Assembly (NCBI GenBank): GCA_012514045.1
Contig: JAAZBA010000059.1
Location: 1-33,825 of the forward strand
From: Clostridiales bacterium
GTDB taxonomy: Bacteria > Bacillota > Clostridia > Oscillospirales > QAMX01
DNA: 33,825 nucleotides
Direction of reading: 5' to 3'
Under the pieces are notes generated by a model. That model saw only the letters and a program-made list of their open reading frames with translations, was not told the origin of the DNA and did no database searches. Below, in pieces: positions 1-9,274 of the stretch. Position numbers and translations under genes: made by a program. Each line of letters starts with the position of its first letter. Position 1 is the first letter of the stretch.

Positions 1-2
1 AT

Positions 3-710
3 GAAGTAGCTAACATTGTCATAGAAGAAAAGATTGAAGTTGTCACCACAGGTGCGGGAAACCCTTCCAAATATATAAAGGAATGGCTTACAGCAGGCAT
101 CAAGGTAATCCCTGTTGTCGCTTCTGTTGCCATGGCGAAGTTGATGACACGCCTCGGCGCGTCCGCACTGATTGCGGAAGGCGGCGAAAGCGGCGGTCAC
201 GTCGGTGAACTTACTACTATGGTTCTTGTTCCGCAGATCTGTGACGCTACCGCTCTGCCTGTTATTGCGGCAGGAGGTATTGCAGACGGCAGAGGTGTTG
301 CAGCGGTATTTATGCTCGGCGCCCGGGGCGTGCAGATGGGTACCCGCTTTTTAAGCGCAAATGAATGCGCTATTCATCCTAACTATAAAGAAAAAATTTT
401 GAAAGCAACTGACCTTTGCACGATTGTGACAGGAAAACGCTTAGGTCACCCTGTCCGCAGCCTCAGAACACCGTTCTCAAGGGAGTATTCCCAAGCGGAG
501 TATGGCGGTATGCCGGACGAGAAATTGGAAGCGTTAGCAGCCGGCGCGTTAAGGCTTGCCGTTCAGGAAGGCGACAACGAAAAGGGCTGTTTCCTCTCCG
601 GGCAGATCGCCGCGATGGTTAAAAAGGAACAGCCTGCCGCGGAAATAGTCAAGGAAGTCATGGGAGAAGCGGAAGCTATCCTTATGAGGGCGTTACAATG
701 GGTAAAATAG
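3..710 (+). CDS. fabK: Enoyl-ACP reductase II FabK (N-terminus outside window)
   Basis: This is the C-terminal two thirds of an FMN-dependent enoyl-ACP reductase of the nitronate monooxygenase-like TIM-barrel family, which carries out the last reductive step of each fatty-acid elongation cycle. The frame is open from base 3, so the true start lies upstream. Visible family marks are GAGNPSKYI near the start, the EGGESGGH loop, and the phosphate-binding AAGGIADGRG followed by GARGVQMGTRF. The stop overlaps the fabD start by 13 bases, which indicates translational coupling. The substrate specificity is inferred from the fab neighbours, because nitronate monooxygenases share the same fold. Confidence 0.93.
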   Translation, partial: EVANIVIEEKIEVVTTGAGNPSKYIKEWLTAGIKVIPVVASVAMAKLMTRLGASALIAEGGESGGHVGELTTMVLVPQICDATALPVIAAGGIADGRGVAAVFMLGARGVQMGTRFLSANECAIHPNYKEKILKATDLCTIVTGKRLGHPVRSLRTPFSREYSQAEYGGMPDEKLEALAAGALRLAVQEGDNEKGCFLSGQIAAMVKKEQPAAEIVKEVMGEAEAILMRALQWVK

Positions 711-1594
711 CATTTGTTTTTTCAGGACAAGGCGACCAGTACCCCGGAATGGGTAAGGATCTGTATAAAAAGAATCCGTCTGCCAAAAAGATTTATGACT
801 TGTGTGACAGGATTCGTCCCGGCACTTCTTCTCAATGCTTTGAAGGAACAGAGGCAGAATTGAAAGAGACAAAGAATACACAGCCCTGTCTTTTCGCGCT
901 GGAGCTGGCTATGGCAAGCGTACTGCTTGAAAAAGAAGTCGTTCCCGATGTTGTCGCGGGTTTTTCACTCGGCGAAGTAGTTGCCGCGACGGTGAGCGGT
1001 GCGTTTGACAATGATACCGGGTTCCGCCTTGTATGCAAACGCGGAGAACTGATGCAGCGTGAGGCTGAAAAGTTTGATACCTCCATGGCTGCGGTTGTGA
1101 AACTTACAGCTGAACAGGTACAGGAATTGTGCGGTAAATACTCTGACGTTTACCCCGTGAATTTTAACTGCCCCGGACAAGTCACCGTTTCCGGCCTTTC
1201 CTCGCAGATGACAGACTTTTTTTCGGATGTAAAAGCGGCCGGCGGCAGAGCAATCCCTCTCAAGGTAAAGGGCGCATTTCATTCGCCGTTTATGAATGAG
1301 ACAGCAAAAATGTTTGCTGAAGAATTGGCGAATACGGAGATAAAAGAAAGAACGATCACGCTTTATTCAAATGTGACGGCTGAACCTTATGGAAATAATG
1401 TTGCAGGTTTATTATCAAATCAGATCTGCAATCCTGTACAGTGGGAGAAAATCATCCGTAATATGATAACTGATGGTGTTGATACCTTTATTGAGATCGG
1501 TCCGGGCAAAACATTGACCAATATAATTAAGAAAATAAACCCTGATGTGAAAGCCGTAAATTTTGCCGAATATCTTGCGGAGGTGGAAGTGTGA
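698..1594 (+). CDS. fabD: Malonyl-CoA:ACP transacylase FabD
   Basis: FabD transfers malonyl from CoA to acyl carrier protein in the cytoplasm. At 298 aa it has the usual length. The N-terminal oxyanion-hole motif reads GQGDQYPGMG, with D where A is commoner. The nucleophile elbow is GFSLGE (Ser90), with Phe in place of the usual His before Ser. The second catalytic residue is His195 in GAFHSPFM. The start ATG lies inside the end of fabK, and the stop overlaps the next gene by 4 bases (GTGA). Its place between fabK and fabG matches clostridial fab clusters. Confidence 0.95.
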   Translation: MGKIAFVFSGQGDQYPGMGKDLYKKNPSAKKIYDLCDRIRPGTSSQCFEGTEAELKETKNTQPCLFALELAMASVLLEKEVVPDVVAGFSLGEVVAATVSGAFDNDTGFRLVCKRGELMQREAEKFDTSMAAVVKLTAEQVQELCGKYSDVYPVNFNCPGQVTVSGLSSQMTDFFSDVKAAGGRAIPLKVKGAFHSPFMNETAKMFAEELANTEIKERTITLYSNVTAEPYGNNVAGLLSNQICNPVQWEKIIRNMITDGVDTFIEIGPGKTLTNIIKKINPDVKAVNFAEYLAEVEV

Positions 1595-2319
1595 TAAGCG
1601 GAAAAACAGCGGTTGTGACCGGAGGCTCCCGCGGTATCGGTGAAGCAATCGTGTATAAGTTGGCGTCTTTAGGCGCGAATGTCGCCGTTATCTACGCCGG
1701 TAATACAGCTGCCGCAGAAAATGTCTGCAATAAGTGCAAGCAGGATTATGGTGTGGAAGCTAAGGCGTACAAGTGCAATGTAGCGGATTTTGAGGCGGTA
1801 AAGGACACTGTAGCAAAGCTCAAAGCCGATTTCGGAACAGCGCAAATCCTTGTAAACAACGCGGGGATTACCCGTGACGGTTTGCTTGCCATGATGAAAG
1901 AAGAGGATTTTGATGCGGTTGTCGATACCAATCTCAAAGGTGCTTTCAATATGATACGCCACATGACCGGTTTGTTTATCAGAAACCGTGAAGGCTGCAT
2001 TATTAACATCACCTCAGTTGCCGGAATTGTAGGCAACGCGGGACAGTGCAATTATTCTGCGTCAAAGGCAGGTCTTATCGGACTTACAAAATCTGTCGCC
2101 AAAGAACTTGCGCCAAAGGGAATTCGCTGCAACGCGGTAGCCCCCGGGTTTATCTCAACGGATATGACGGAAAATCAAACCGACAATCCGCTTTTGAAAA
2201 TGATTCCGCTGGGGAAAATGGGCGGAACGGATGATGTGGCAGAGGCGGTGGCATATCTGACGACCGCAAAATACGTAACCGGTGAAGTGCTACGTGTTGA
2301 CGGCGGTATTGCGATGTAA
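1591..2319 (+). CDS. fabG: 3-oxoacyl-ACP reductase FabG
   Basis: FabG is an NADPH-dependent short-chain dehydrogenase that reduces beta-ketoacyl-ACP. It is 242 aa long. It shows the nucleotide-binding TGGSRGIG at residues 10-17, NNAG at 89-92, and the catalytic Ser142, Tyr155 and Lys159 (YSASK). The C-terminus ends in the usual VDGG. The start is GTG, overlapping the fabD stop by 4 bases, and a good Shine-Dalgarno sequence (GGAGGTGG) sits just upstream at about 1580-1586. This supports translational coupling within the operon. Confidence 0.95.
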   Translation: MISGKTAVVTGGSRGIGEAIVYKLASLGANVAVIYAGNTAAAENVCNKCKQDYGVEAKAYKCNVADFEAVKDTVAKLKADFGTAQILVNNAGITRDGLLAMMKEEDFDAVVDTNLKGAFNMIRHMTGLFIRNREGCIINITSVAGIVGNAGQCNYSASKAGLIGLTKSVAKELAPKGIRCNAVAPGFISTDMTENQTDNPLLKMIPLGKMGGTDDVAEAVAYLTTAKYVTGEVLRVDGGIAM

Positions 2320-2330
2320 GGAGAAAAAAT

Positions 2331-3569
2331 ATGAGTGAAAACAGAAGAGTTGTTGTCACCGGAATCGGCGCGATAACTCCGTTAGGAAATAACGATGCAG
2401 AGACATGGGAGGGTTTGAAGAACGGGAAAAACGGTATTGCTCTCATTACACTTTTTGATACAGAAAAATTTAAGGCAAAATTGGCCGCCGAGGTCAAAGG
2501 CTTCGACCCGGCGGAATACTTAGAGGTAAACGATCTGTTTCGTACCGACCGTTATGCGCAGTTCGCTGTAGCTGCCGCGCAGCAGGCTGTGGATAAAAGC
2601 GGCGTGGAAGGCACTGTAGAGCCGGAACGCTTTGCTGTTATATTTGGTACCGGCATCGGCGGTATCGGTACGTTTGAAACAGAACATACGAAGCTTATAG
2701 AGAAAGGCCCGCGTCGTGTGTCTTCGCTGTTTGTGCCTATGATGATCGGCAATATGGCAGCAGGCATGATAGCCATACGTCACGACTGTCGCGGTTCCGC
2801 AATGCCTGCGGTTACTGCCTGCGCTTCCGGCTCAAATGCCATTGGTGAGGCTATGCGTCTTATTCGTCACGGATATGCTGATGCGGTGATCACCGGTGGC
2901 GCGGAAGCAACGGTCGTTCCTACCGCGATTGCGGGTTTTGTAAATATGCAGGCGCTTTCCACCTCCGAAAACCCTGACGAAGCATCGCTGCCTTTCGATA
3001 AGCGCAGAGCCGGATTTGTTATAGGTGAAGGCGCTGTGGCGCTCGTTCTCGAAGAATATGACCACGCGTTAACCCGCGGAGCCAGGATTTTAGGTGAGGT
3101 ATGTGGTTACGGCTCCACCTGTGACGCGTATCACATTACCGCGCCCCACCCCGAGGCTCGCGGCGGCGCTCAGGCGATGATGATTGCAATGAAAGAAGCG
3201 GGATATACCGAAAATGACACTGTGTATATCAATGCGCACGGCACTGGCACACCGATGAATGATGTGATTGAAACGGTAGCTATAAAAAAGGCGCTTGGTG
3301 AGCATAACGCAAGAAAAGCCTTCGTCAGCTCCACAAAATCTATGACCGGACATATGTTGGGCGCCGCAGGCGCGATTGAAGCCTTTGCATGTCTGTTTGC
3401 GCTGAATGAGGGCGTAATCCCTCCCACGATCAATTTGAATGAACAGGACGAGAGTTGTGACCTCAACTATGTCCCGAATACTGCTGTAAAGGCGGGTATT
3501 ACGCTGGCGCTTTCAAACTCTCTTGGATTTGGCGGTCACAACGCTTGTCTCGCTTTCAGAAAGGTGTAA
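2331..3569 (+). CDS. fabF: Beta-ketoacyl-ACP synthase II FabF
   Basis: FabF is the elongating condensing enzyme of type II fatty-acid synthesis, 412 aa. The Cys-His-His triad is intact: Cys164 in TACASGSNA, His303 in NAHGTGTPMND and His341 in KSMTGHMLGAAG, with Lys336 also present. The GFGGHN loop is near the C-terminus. The ribosome site AAGGAGAAAAAAT precedes the ATG. It sits 11 bases after fabG and 3 bases before accB, so it is in the middle of the operon. Confidence 0.96.
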   Translation: MSENRRVVVTGIGAITPLGNNDAETWEGLKNGKNGIALITLFDTEKFKAKLAAEVKGFDPAEYLEVNDLFRTDRYAQFAVAAAQQAVDKSGVEGTVEPERFAVIFGTGIGGIGTFETEHTKLIEKGPRRVSSLFVPMMIGNMAAGMIAIRHDCRGSAMPAVTACASGSNAIGEAMRLIRHGYADAVITGGAEATVVPTAIAGFVNMQALSTSENPDEASLPFDKRRAGFVIGEGAVALVLEEYDHALTRGARILGEVCGYGSTCDAYHITAPHPEARGGAQAMMIAMKEAGYTENDTVYINAHGTGTPMNDVIETVAIKKALGEHNARKAFVSSTKSMTGHMLGAAGAIEAFACLFALNEGVIPPTINLNEQDESCDLNYVPNTAVKAGITLALSNSLGFGGHNACLAFRKV

Positions 3570-3572
3570 TAG

Positions 3573-4004
3573 ATGAAAGAGACAGATATCCGCAAATATG
3601 CCGAACTGATGAAAGAACTCGGTCTTACCGGGCTTGAGATTACAGATAATGATACAAAAGTCCGTTTGGAGCGCTCTGTTCCGGTATCAGCAAAAGAAAC
3701 ATTATATTCTGTTCCTGAACCTGCCACAAGTTCGCAGGTTGCGCCTGAGCATAAAGACTATATCAGCGTAAAATCTCCCATAGTCGGCGTGTTTTATGCG
3801 GCTCCCGCTGAAAACGCAGATCCGTATGTTACAATCGGCGACAATGTAAAGAAAGGACAGACCCTTTGCATCGTGGAGGCAATGAAACTGATGAATGAAA
3901 TCACTGCCGATGATGAAGGCGTGATATCGAAAGTCTGTGTTACAAACGGTCAGGTCGTGGAATATGGCACGGAACTGTTCCATATCAAGAGGTCAGGGAT
4001 ATGA
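3573..4004 (+). CDS. accB: Biotin carboxyl carrier protein AccB
   Basis: AccB carries the biotin that shuttles carboxyl groups in acetyl-CoA carboxylase. At 143 aa it has the normal length. It has an N-terminal helical part, an Ala/Pro/Ser-rich linker at about residues 45-60, and a C-terminal biotinyl domain with EAMKLMNEI, where Lys105 is the biotinylation site. It starts 3 bases after fabF, with AAGGTG in the end of fabF as the probable ribosome site. It overlaps fabZ by 4 bases. A biotin ligase is not seen in the window. Confidence 0.95.
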   Translation: MKETDIRKYAELMKELGLTGLEITDNDTKVRLERSVPVSAKETLYSVPEPATSSQVAPEHKDYISVKSPIVGVFYAAPAENADPYVTIGDNVKKGQTLCIVEAMKLMNEITADDEGVISKVCVTNGQVVEYGTELFHIKRSGI

Positions 4005-4417
4005 ACAGAGAAGAGATCATGAGTATATTGCCTCACAGGGATAATATGTTTTTGCTTGATGATGTGGTAAACGAAGACGGTACGGCTGTCGGGCATTATA
4101 CCGTCAGAGGTGATGAATTTTTCTTAAAAGGCCATTTTCCTGACAACCCCATCGTTCCCGGGGTGATACTCTGTGAGATTCTGGCTCAGTCCGCCTGTGT
4201 GCTGATGCAGGACGCTATGAGCGAAGGAAAGCTGCCGGTTTATACAGGACTTAACAATGTAAAATTCCGTTCTCCCGTAAAACCGGGGGACACGGTTGAA
4301 ACACGCTGCACTATCAAGCGCGCAAAACACCCCTTTTATTTTGCGGAAGGTACCGCCACAGTGGAGGGAAGGCTTTGCGTATCCGCTGAATTTTCCTTTG
4401 CAATTACAGGAGCGTAG
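4001..4417 (+). CDS. fabZ: 3-hydroxyacyl-ACP dehydratase FabZ
   Basis: FabZ is a hotdog-fold dehydratase that converts 3-hydroxyacyl-ACP to trans-2-enoyl-ACP. It is 138 aa long. The opening motif LPHRDNMFLLD and the active-site segment GHFPDNPIVPGVILCEILAQSA are present, giving the His45/Glu59 catalytic pair. It lies between accB (4-base overlap) and accC (3-base gap), the usual clostridial arrangement. Confidence 0.95.
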   Translation: MNREEIMSILPHRDNMFLLDDVVNEDGTAVGHYTVRGDEFFLKGHFPDNPIVPGVILCEILAQSACVLMQDAMSEGKLPVYTGLNNVKFRSPVKPGDTVETRCTIKRAKHPFYFAEGTATVEGRLCVSAEFSFAITGA

Positions 4418-4420
4418 ATT

Positions 4421-5728
4421 ATGTTTTCAAAAATACTGATCGCCAACCGCGGCGAAATCGCTGTACGCATTATCAGGGCTTGCAAAGAAATGGGCGTCGC
4501 TACGGTGGCTGTATATTCCGAGGCGGATAAAAATGCCCTGCACGTGGCGCTTGCCGATCAGAGATATTGTATCGGCGGTCCGGAAGCTTCTGAGAGCTAT
4601 CTGAATGAAAATCAAATAATCAGCGCCGCTATTATAGCGGACGCGCAAGCGATTCACCCCGGTTACGGGTTTCTTTCTGAAAACGCACATTTTTCAAGGC
4701 TTTGCAGAAAGAACGGATTGGTATTTATCGGCCCTGATTCCGAAAGCATGGAGCGCCTGGGCGATAAAGCAACCTTAAAAGAACTTATCCGCGATGCGGG
4801 ACTATCTGTGATTCCGGGTACAAAAGCGATGACGTCTGTGGAGGAAGCGAAGCGGGCGGCAGAGAGAATCGGATACCCGGTAATGCTTAAAGCCTGCGCC
4901 GGCGGAGGCGGTCGAGGTATACGCCTGATCCACTCTGAAGACGAATTGGATAATGCTTACCATCAGGCGACGAGTGAAGCGCTCAGCGCTTTCGGTGACG
5001 GAAGCGTATATCTTGAAAAATACATCTTCCCGGCAAGACATGTGGAATTGCAAATTCTTGCTGATGAACATGGAAACGCCGTATGTCTTGGAGACCGAGA
5101 TTGTTCTATCCAAAGAAGAAACCAAAAACTGTTGGAAGAGACCCCCTCTCCCGCCGTAAATGATGAGCAGCGAAAGAAAATTATGGAGCTTGCCGTAGCT
5201 GCCGTAAAAAAGATAGGTTACGTAGGCGCGGGCACTCTTGAGTTTTTACTTGACCGTGACGGCAGATTTTGGTTTATGGAAATGAATGTCCGGCTGCAGG
5301 TAGAGCACTGCGTAACGGAAATGCTGACAGGTTATGACCTTGTGAAATGGCAGATTCGTATCGCGGCGGGCGTACCTTTGAACTTTGCACAAAAGGATAT
5401 CCACATCAAAGGCTCCGCTATCGAATGCCGTATCAATGCGGGAAGCTGCGGAACTCTGAATATGCTTCATGTTCCCGGCGGTCCCTCCGTGCGGTTCGAT
5501 ACATGCCTGATTAAAGGCACTGTTGTTACGCCATATTACGATTCTCTGCTGGGAAAACTCATCGTGTATGCGAAGACAAGAGAAGAAACACTGCGAAAAA
5601 TGCGGGCGTCGCTTTGCGAATTGGTGATTGACGGAATACCGACTAATATTGAAGAACAACTGCGGATTGTGGAGGATGAACGCTTCACATCCGGCAACTA
5701 TGATTTAACTTTTATGGGAAACAGGTGA
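4421..5728 (+). CDS. accC: Biotin carboxylase AccC
   Basis: AccC is the ATP-grasp subunit of acetyl-CoA carboxylase that carboxylates biotin with bicarbonate. It is 435 aa, slightly short of the usual 445-450. Visible features are the N-terminal KILIANRGEIA, the glycine-rich ATP loop GGGGRGIR at residues 161-168, HVELQILAD, GDRDCSIQRRNQK, and the metal/bicarbonate site EMNVRLQVEH (Glu287, Asn289, Arg291, Glu295). Most homologues read MNTR and HPVTE where this one has MNVR and HCVTE. The neighbours accB, accD and accA make the assignment firm over other biotin-dependent carboxylases. Confidence 0.95.
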   Translation: MFSKILIANRGEIAVRIIRACKEMGVATVAVYSEADKNALHVALADQRYCIGGPEASESYLNENQIISAAIIADAQAIHPGYGFLSENAHFSRLCRKNGLVFIGPDSESMERLGDKATLKELIRDAGLSVIPGTKAMTSVEEAKRAAERIGYPVMLKACAGGGGRGIRLIHSEDELDNAYHQATSEALSAFGDGSVYLEKYIFPARHVELQILADEHGNAVCLGDRDCSIQRRNQKLLEETPSPAVNDEQRKKIMELAVAAVKKIGYVGAGTLEFLLDRDGRFWFMEMNVRLQVEHCVTEMLTGYDLVKWQIRIAAGVPLNFAQKDIHIKGSAIECRINAGSCGTLNMLHVPGGPSVRFDTCLIKGTVVTPYYDSLLGKLIVYAKTREETLRKMRASLCELVIDGIPTNIEEQLRIVEDERFTSGNYDLTFMGNR

Positions 5729-5732
5729 TGAA

Positions 5733-6593
5733 ATGGCATTGATAAACTTTTTGAAACCGAGAAACCAATTGGAAGAAGGCGGCCGTACTGCTGCCCCTGT
5801 GCAGCGTGATGCCGGTGAACCTGAAAAGAAATGCCCGAATTGCCGTAAAGATATTCCTGTGAGCCGCCTTTGGGCGAATAATCTTGTCTGCCCCTGCGGC
5901 TATCATTTCCGAATGAAAGCGCGTCAGCGTATCCATATGATCGCGGACAAAAACAGTTTTCACGAAATGTATTCAAATGTGAAAGCGGATGATCCGCTGA
6001 ACTTTCCCGGATATAAAGACAAGGTTGAGACAGTCCGTGTTGCAAGCGGTGAGGAAGAAGCAGTTATATGCGGTACGGCAATGATAGGCAGGCAAAAATG
6101 CTGTCTGTTCGTCATGGAGTCATATTTTATGATGGGTAGTATGGGCAGCGCTGTAGGTGAGAAAATTACAATGCTCTTTGAGTATGCCGTGTATCATCGC
6201 CTGCCGGTAGTCGGCTTTACCGTATCAGGCGGTGCCCGCATGCAGGAAGGTTTATTGTCCTTAATGCAGATGGCAAAAACGAGCGCCGCAGTCAAACGCC
6301 ACAGTGACGCGGGACTACTGTATATTGCCGTGCTTACCGATCCGACAACCGGCGGCGTGACTGCCAGCTTTGCTATGGAAGCTGATATTATTTTGGCTGA
6401 GCCCGGCGCGACTGTGGGGTTTGCAGGCGCGAGAGTAATTGAGCAAACGACAAAAAAATCCCTCCCCGATGGTTTTCAAAAGTCGGAATTTGTAATGAAG
6501 CATGGGTTTATTGACAGTATCATACCCCGTTCCAATCAAAAGAAGTGCTTGACTGAACTTCTTAAAATGCACGATGGGAGGGCGATTATATGA
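5733..6593 (+). CDS. accD: Acetyl-CoA carboxylase carboxyltransferase beta subunit AccD
   Basis: AccD forms the carboxyltransferase with AccA and has a crotonase-like fold. It is 286 aa long. The N-terminal zinc ribbon has Cys34-x2-Cys37 and then Cys53-Pro-Cys55, so the second knuckle is CxC rather than the family's CxxC. The expected residue between Pro and Cys is missing and the DNA reading is unambiguous. The rest of the domain is normal, with SGGARMQEG and TTGGVTASFAM. The start overlaps no upstream gene (4-base gap). The stop overlaps accA by 4 bases (ATGA). Confidence 0.94.
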   Translation: MALINFLKPRNQLEEGGRTAAPVQRDAGEPEKKCPNCRKDIPVSRLWANNLVCPCGYHFRMKARQRIHMIADKNSFHEMYSNVKADDPLNFPGYKDKVETVRVASGEEEAVICGTAMIGRQKCCLFVMESYFMMGSMGSAVGEKITMLFEYAVYHRLPVVGFTVSGGARMQEGLLSLMQMAKTSAAVKRHSDAGLLYIAVLTDPTTGGVTASFAMEADIILAEPGATVGFAGARVIEQTTKKSLPDGFQKSEFVMKHGFIDSIIPRSNQKKCLTELLKMHDGRAII

Positions 6594-7381
6594 TCGATAC
6601 GGCATACGAACGTGTCAAGCTTGCCCGTGATAACAAACGACCGACCGGGCTTGACTATATCAAAAATATTTTCAAAGATTTTATAGAGTTCCACGGAGAT
6701 CGCCGTTTTGCGGATGATCCTGCCATTGTGGGGGGTGTCGCGAGGCTGAATAATTATCCTGTAACCGTGATTGCCATCGAAAAAGGCAATACAGCAAAGG
6801 AACGCGCTTATCGCAATTTCGGAGCTCCGCAGCCGGAGGGATACCGGAAAGCCTTGCGCTTGATGAAACAGGCGGAAAAGTTCGGCAGACCGATCATTTG
6901 CTTCATTGATACTTCCGGCGCCTATTGCGGAGTGGGAGCTGAGGAACGGGGACAGGGTCAGGCGATCGCAGAGAACCTTATGGAAATGTCAACCCTCAGT
7001 GTTCCTATAATATCTATTCTGGTTGGGGAAGGCGGAAGCGGCGGCGCGTTGGCTCTTGCTGTGGCTGACCGTGTCTGGATGCTTCAAAACGCCGTTTATT
7101 CCGTTATCTCCCCCGAAGGCTGCGCGAGTATTCTGTGGAAAGACTCTGCCAAAGCCGAAACCGCGGCAGAGAGTTTAAAACTAACGGCAGAGGACGCTAA
7201 AAGTCTCGGCGTGATTGAACGTATTCTTTCCGAAAATGAAATCGGGAAAAAGGAATTTTATGATCGCATACGTGTTCTTCTGACAGAGGAACTAAAAATA
7301 CTGATAAAGGATATTGACTTGATTCAAAACCGTTATGACAGATTCCGCAAAATCGGTGTCAGTGCGGTCAATAAGGATTAA
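6590..7381 (+). CDS. accA: Acetyl-CoA carboxylase carboxyltransferase alpha subunit AccA
   Basis: AccA is the partner of AccD, and together they move the carboxyl group from biotin to acetyl-CoA to make malonyl-CoA. It is 263 aa, the short form common in Clostridia. It lacks part of the N-terminal helical extension found in proteobacterial AccA. FHGDRRFADDPAIVGG, IDTSGAYCGVGAEERGQG and GEGGSGGALALAVADRV are typical. Translation is coupled to accD by the ATGA overlap. Confidence 0.95.
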   Translation: MIDTAYERVKLARDNKRPTGLDYIKNIFKDFIEFHGDRRFADDPAIVGGVARLNNYPVTVIAIEKGNTAKERAYRNFGAPQPEGYRKALRLMKQAEKFGRPIICFIDTSGAYCGVGAEERGQGQAIAENLMEMSTLSVPIISILVGEGGSGGALALAVADRVWMLQNAVYSVISPEGCASILWKDSAKAETAAESLKLTAEDAKSLGVIERILSENEIGKKEFYDRIRVLLTEELKILIKDIDLIQNRYDRFRKIGVSAVNKD

Positions 7382-7383
7382 AT

Positions 7384-9018
7384 ATGAGTGTATATCAAAA
7401 CTTTTGCCATGAGATTACCGACGAAAACGGCAATCTGAAAAAACTGATTTTAGACTATCCGGATAATTTTAACTTTGGTTATGATGTTGTCGACAGAATA
7501 GCAGAAGAAACGCCTGATAAAAGAGCGCTTGTATGGTGTAATGCCGGGGATGAAGAACATATCTTCACTTTTTCCGATATAAAGAAGTACAGCAACCAGA
7601 TGGCGAATGTGTTTCGTGCCGCAGGCATCGGTCACGGCGACCGTGTGATGCTGATATTGAAACGTCATTACGAATATTGGTTCGCGGCGATTGCTCTGCA
7701 TAAGCTGGGCGCGATAATGATACCTGCCACTCATATGCTGACGGTAAGTGACTTTGTCTATCGCCTTAATGCTTTAGAAGCAAAAGCAATTGTATGCACC
7801 GTACAAAGCGAAGTGCCGGAAAAAATCCTGGAGGCTCTGAAACAGACAAAAATGTCCGTAAAACTGTGGTGTGTACAGGAAAATACCGATGGATTTGAAA
7901 ACATGACTGCTGAAATGGAAAGCGCAAGCGAAGAATTGGAGCGCATACCTACGTTGGCAACAGATCCGATGGTAATGTATTTTACCTCCGGCACTACCGG
8001 CGATCCAAAAGGCGTGATCCACGAACACAGCTATCCACTGGCCCATATTGTGACGGCGAAATACTGGCAGCAGGCAGAAGATAACGGGCTTCATTTCACA
8101 GTCGCAGAAACCGGCTGGGCAAAAGCCTCATGGGGAAAAATGTATGGACAATGGCTCGTCGGCAGCGCGGTTATGGTTTTCGACTTTGACAGCTTTGAGC
8201 CGAAGCAGCTCACGCATATTATCAACAAATACGGCGTAACGTCCTTCTGCGCGCCGCCTACTGTTTACCGTTATCTTGTGCGAAAAGGCATTCCCGATAT
8301 GCCGACTCTCAAACACGCTACAACCGCGGGTGAAATGTTAGCTCCCGAAGTGTTCCGCAAGTTTACGAAATGCACGGGACTTACGCTTCGTGAAGGCTAT
8401 GGGCAAACAGAAACCACTCTTCTGATGGCAAACTTCAAAGGCTATGATGCAGTCGAAGGCTCTATGGGAATCCTTTCACCCTTTTACAATATCGAGCTTC
8501 GCGGGACAGATGATCAACCTGTCGGCATCGGTGAAGTTGGCGAAGTTGTCATCATTCCTGATGAAACAGGCAAACAGACAGGTATATTTACATCATATCT
8601 TGACAACGAAGAACAGTATAAATATGTGTGGCGTGACGGCGTGTATCACACAGGCGATGCGGCATATATGGATGAAAACGGAAGGTATTGGTTCCACGGT
8701 CGATTCGATGATATTATCAAGACCGGAGGTTTTCGCGTCGGTCCTTACGAAGTGGAGAATGTTCTGATGGAGCATCCGGCAGTAATGGAGTGCAGCGTTG
8801 TCGGCGTACCGGATTCACTCAGAGGTCAGGCAATAAAGGCGGTTGTTGTCCCCGGCGCGGGATATACCCCTTCTACGGAGCTTGAATTGGAGATAAAAAA
8901 TTTCTGCAATCAAAAGCTTGCTGAATACAAGTGGATCCGTCTGATTAAGTTTGTAGAGGAAATGCCTAAAACCATCAGCGGAAAGATTCAAAAGACTGTA
9001 CTGCGCAGTCAAAATTAG
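7384..9018 (+). CDS. AMP-forming acyl-CoA synthetase (medium-chain/acetyl-type)
   Basis: This is a 544-aa member of the ANL adenylate-forming family that activates a carboxylic acid to its CoA thioester. The AMP-binding loop YFTSGTTGDPKGV is at about 199-211. GYGQTE, the hinge region YHTGD...GRFDDIIKTGGFRVGPYEVE, and the C-terminal PKTISGKIQK with the adenylation lysine Lys534 are all present. Overall it resembles the medium-chain (ACSM-like) branch, but the chain length cannot be read from sequence. It begins 2 bases after accA and so is probably the last gene of the fab/acc transcript. It could recycle free fatty acids, including products of the thioesterase at 11,288. Confidence 0.88.
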   Translation: MSVYQNFCHEITDENGNLKKLILDYPDNFNFGYDVVDRIAEETPDKRALVWCNAGDEEHIFTFSDIKKYSNQMANVFRAAGIGHGDRVMLILKRHYEYWFAAIALHKLGAIMIPATHMLTVSDFVYRLNALEAKAIVCTVQSEVPEKILEALKQTKMSVKLWCVQENTDGFENMTAEMESASEELERIPTLATDPMVMYFTSGTTGDPKGVIHEHSYPLAHIVTAKYWQQAEDNGLHFTVAETGWAKASWGKMYGQWLVGSAVMVFDFDSFEPKQLTHIINKYGVTSFCAPPTVYRYLVRKGIPDMPTLKHATTAGEMLAPEVFRKFTKCTGLTLREGYGQTETTLLMANFKGYDAVEGSMGILSPFYNIELRGTDDQPVGIGEVGEVVIIPDETGKQTGIFTSYLDNEEQYKYVWRDGVYHTGDAAYMDENGRYWFHGRFDDIIKTGGFRVGPYEVENVLMEHPAVMECSVVGVPDSLRGQAIKAVVVPGAGYTPSTELELEIKNFCNQKLAEYKWIRLIKFVEEMPKTISGKIQKTVLRSQN

Positions 9019-9049
9019 GTGAATGATATAAAGATAATGAGTAAACGAT

Positions 9050-9160
9050 ATGTATCTGGGCGACAAGCAGGAGAAAAGCATAATTGTTTGGCAAAGAGAC
9101 GTGTATATCAGTGTTTTTCAAGAAACGGAACAGGCGTTTGCTTTTGCCGCGGGTAAATAA
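9050..9160 (+). CDS. Possible 36-aa ORF, doubtful
   Basis: An ATG-to-TAA frame of 36 codons (starting MYLGDKQEKS) lies in the gap between the acyl-CoA ligase and the PAS regulator. Its composition is protein-like, but there is no convincing ribosome site and no recognised family. An overlapping frame starting at 9038 is equally open. It may be a chance ORF. Confidence 0.12.
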   Translation: MYLGDKQEKSIIVWQRDVYISVFQETEQAFAFAAGK

Positions 9161-9204
9161 ATTTACAGTATTTAAAATAATATCAAAATTTCATCATATC
9201 TTGG

Positions 9205-9213
9205 TGTTATAAT
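9205..9213 (+). promoter_or_regulatory. Extended -10 promoter element for the PAS regulator
   Basis: TGTTATAAT matches the extended -10 consensus TGnTATAAT perfectly and lies about 60 bases before the ATG of the PAS-SARP gene. No good -35 box is found at the usual distance, which fits an extended -10 promoter. It suggests that the regulator and thioesterase are transcribed separately from the fab operon. Confidence 0.5.
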
Positions 9214-9274
9214 AAAAGATAGATTTATATTCAATCCCGTCGGCAGATAGCAATATTCTGCAAAAGGAGTTACC

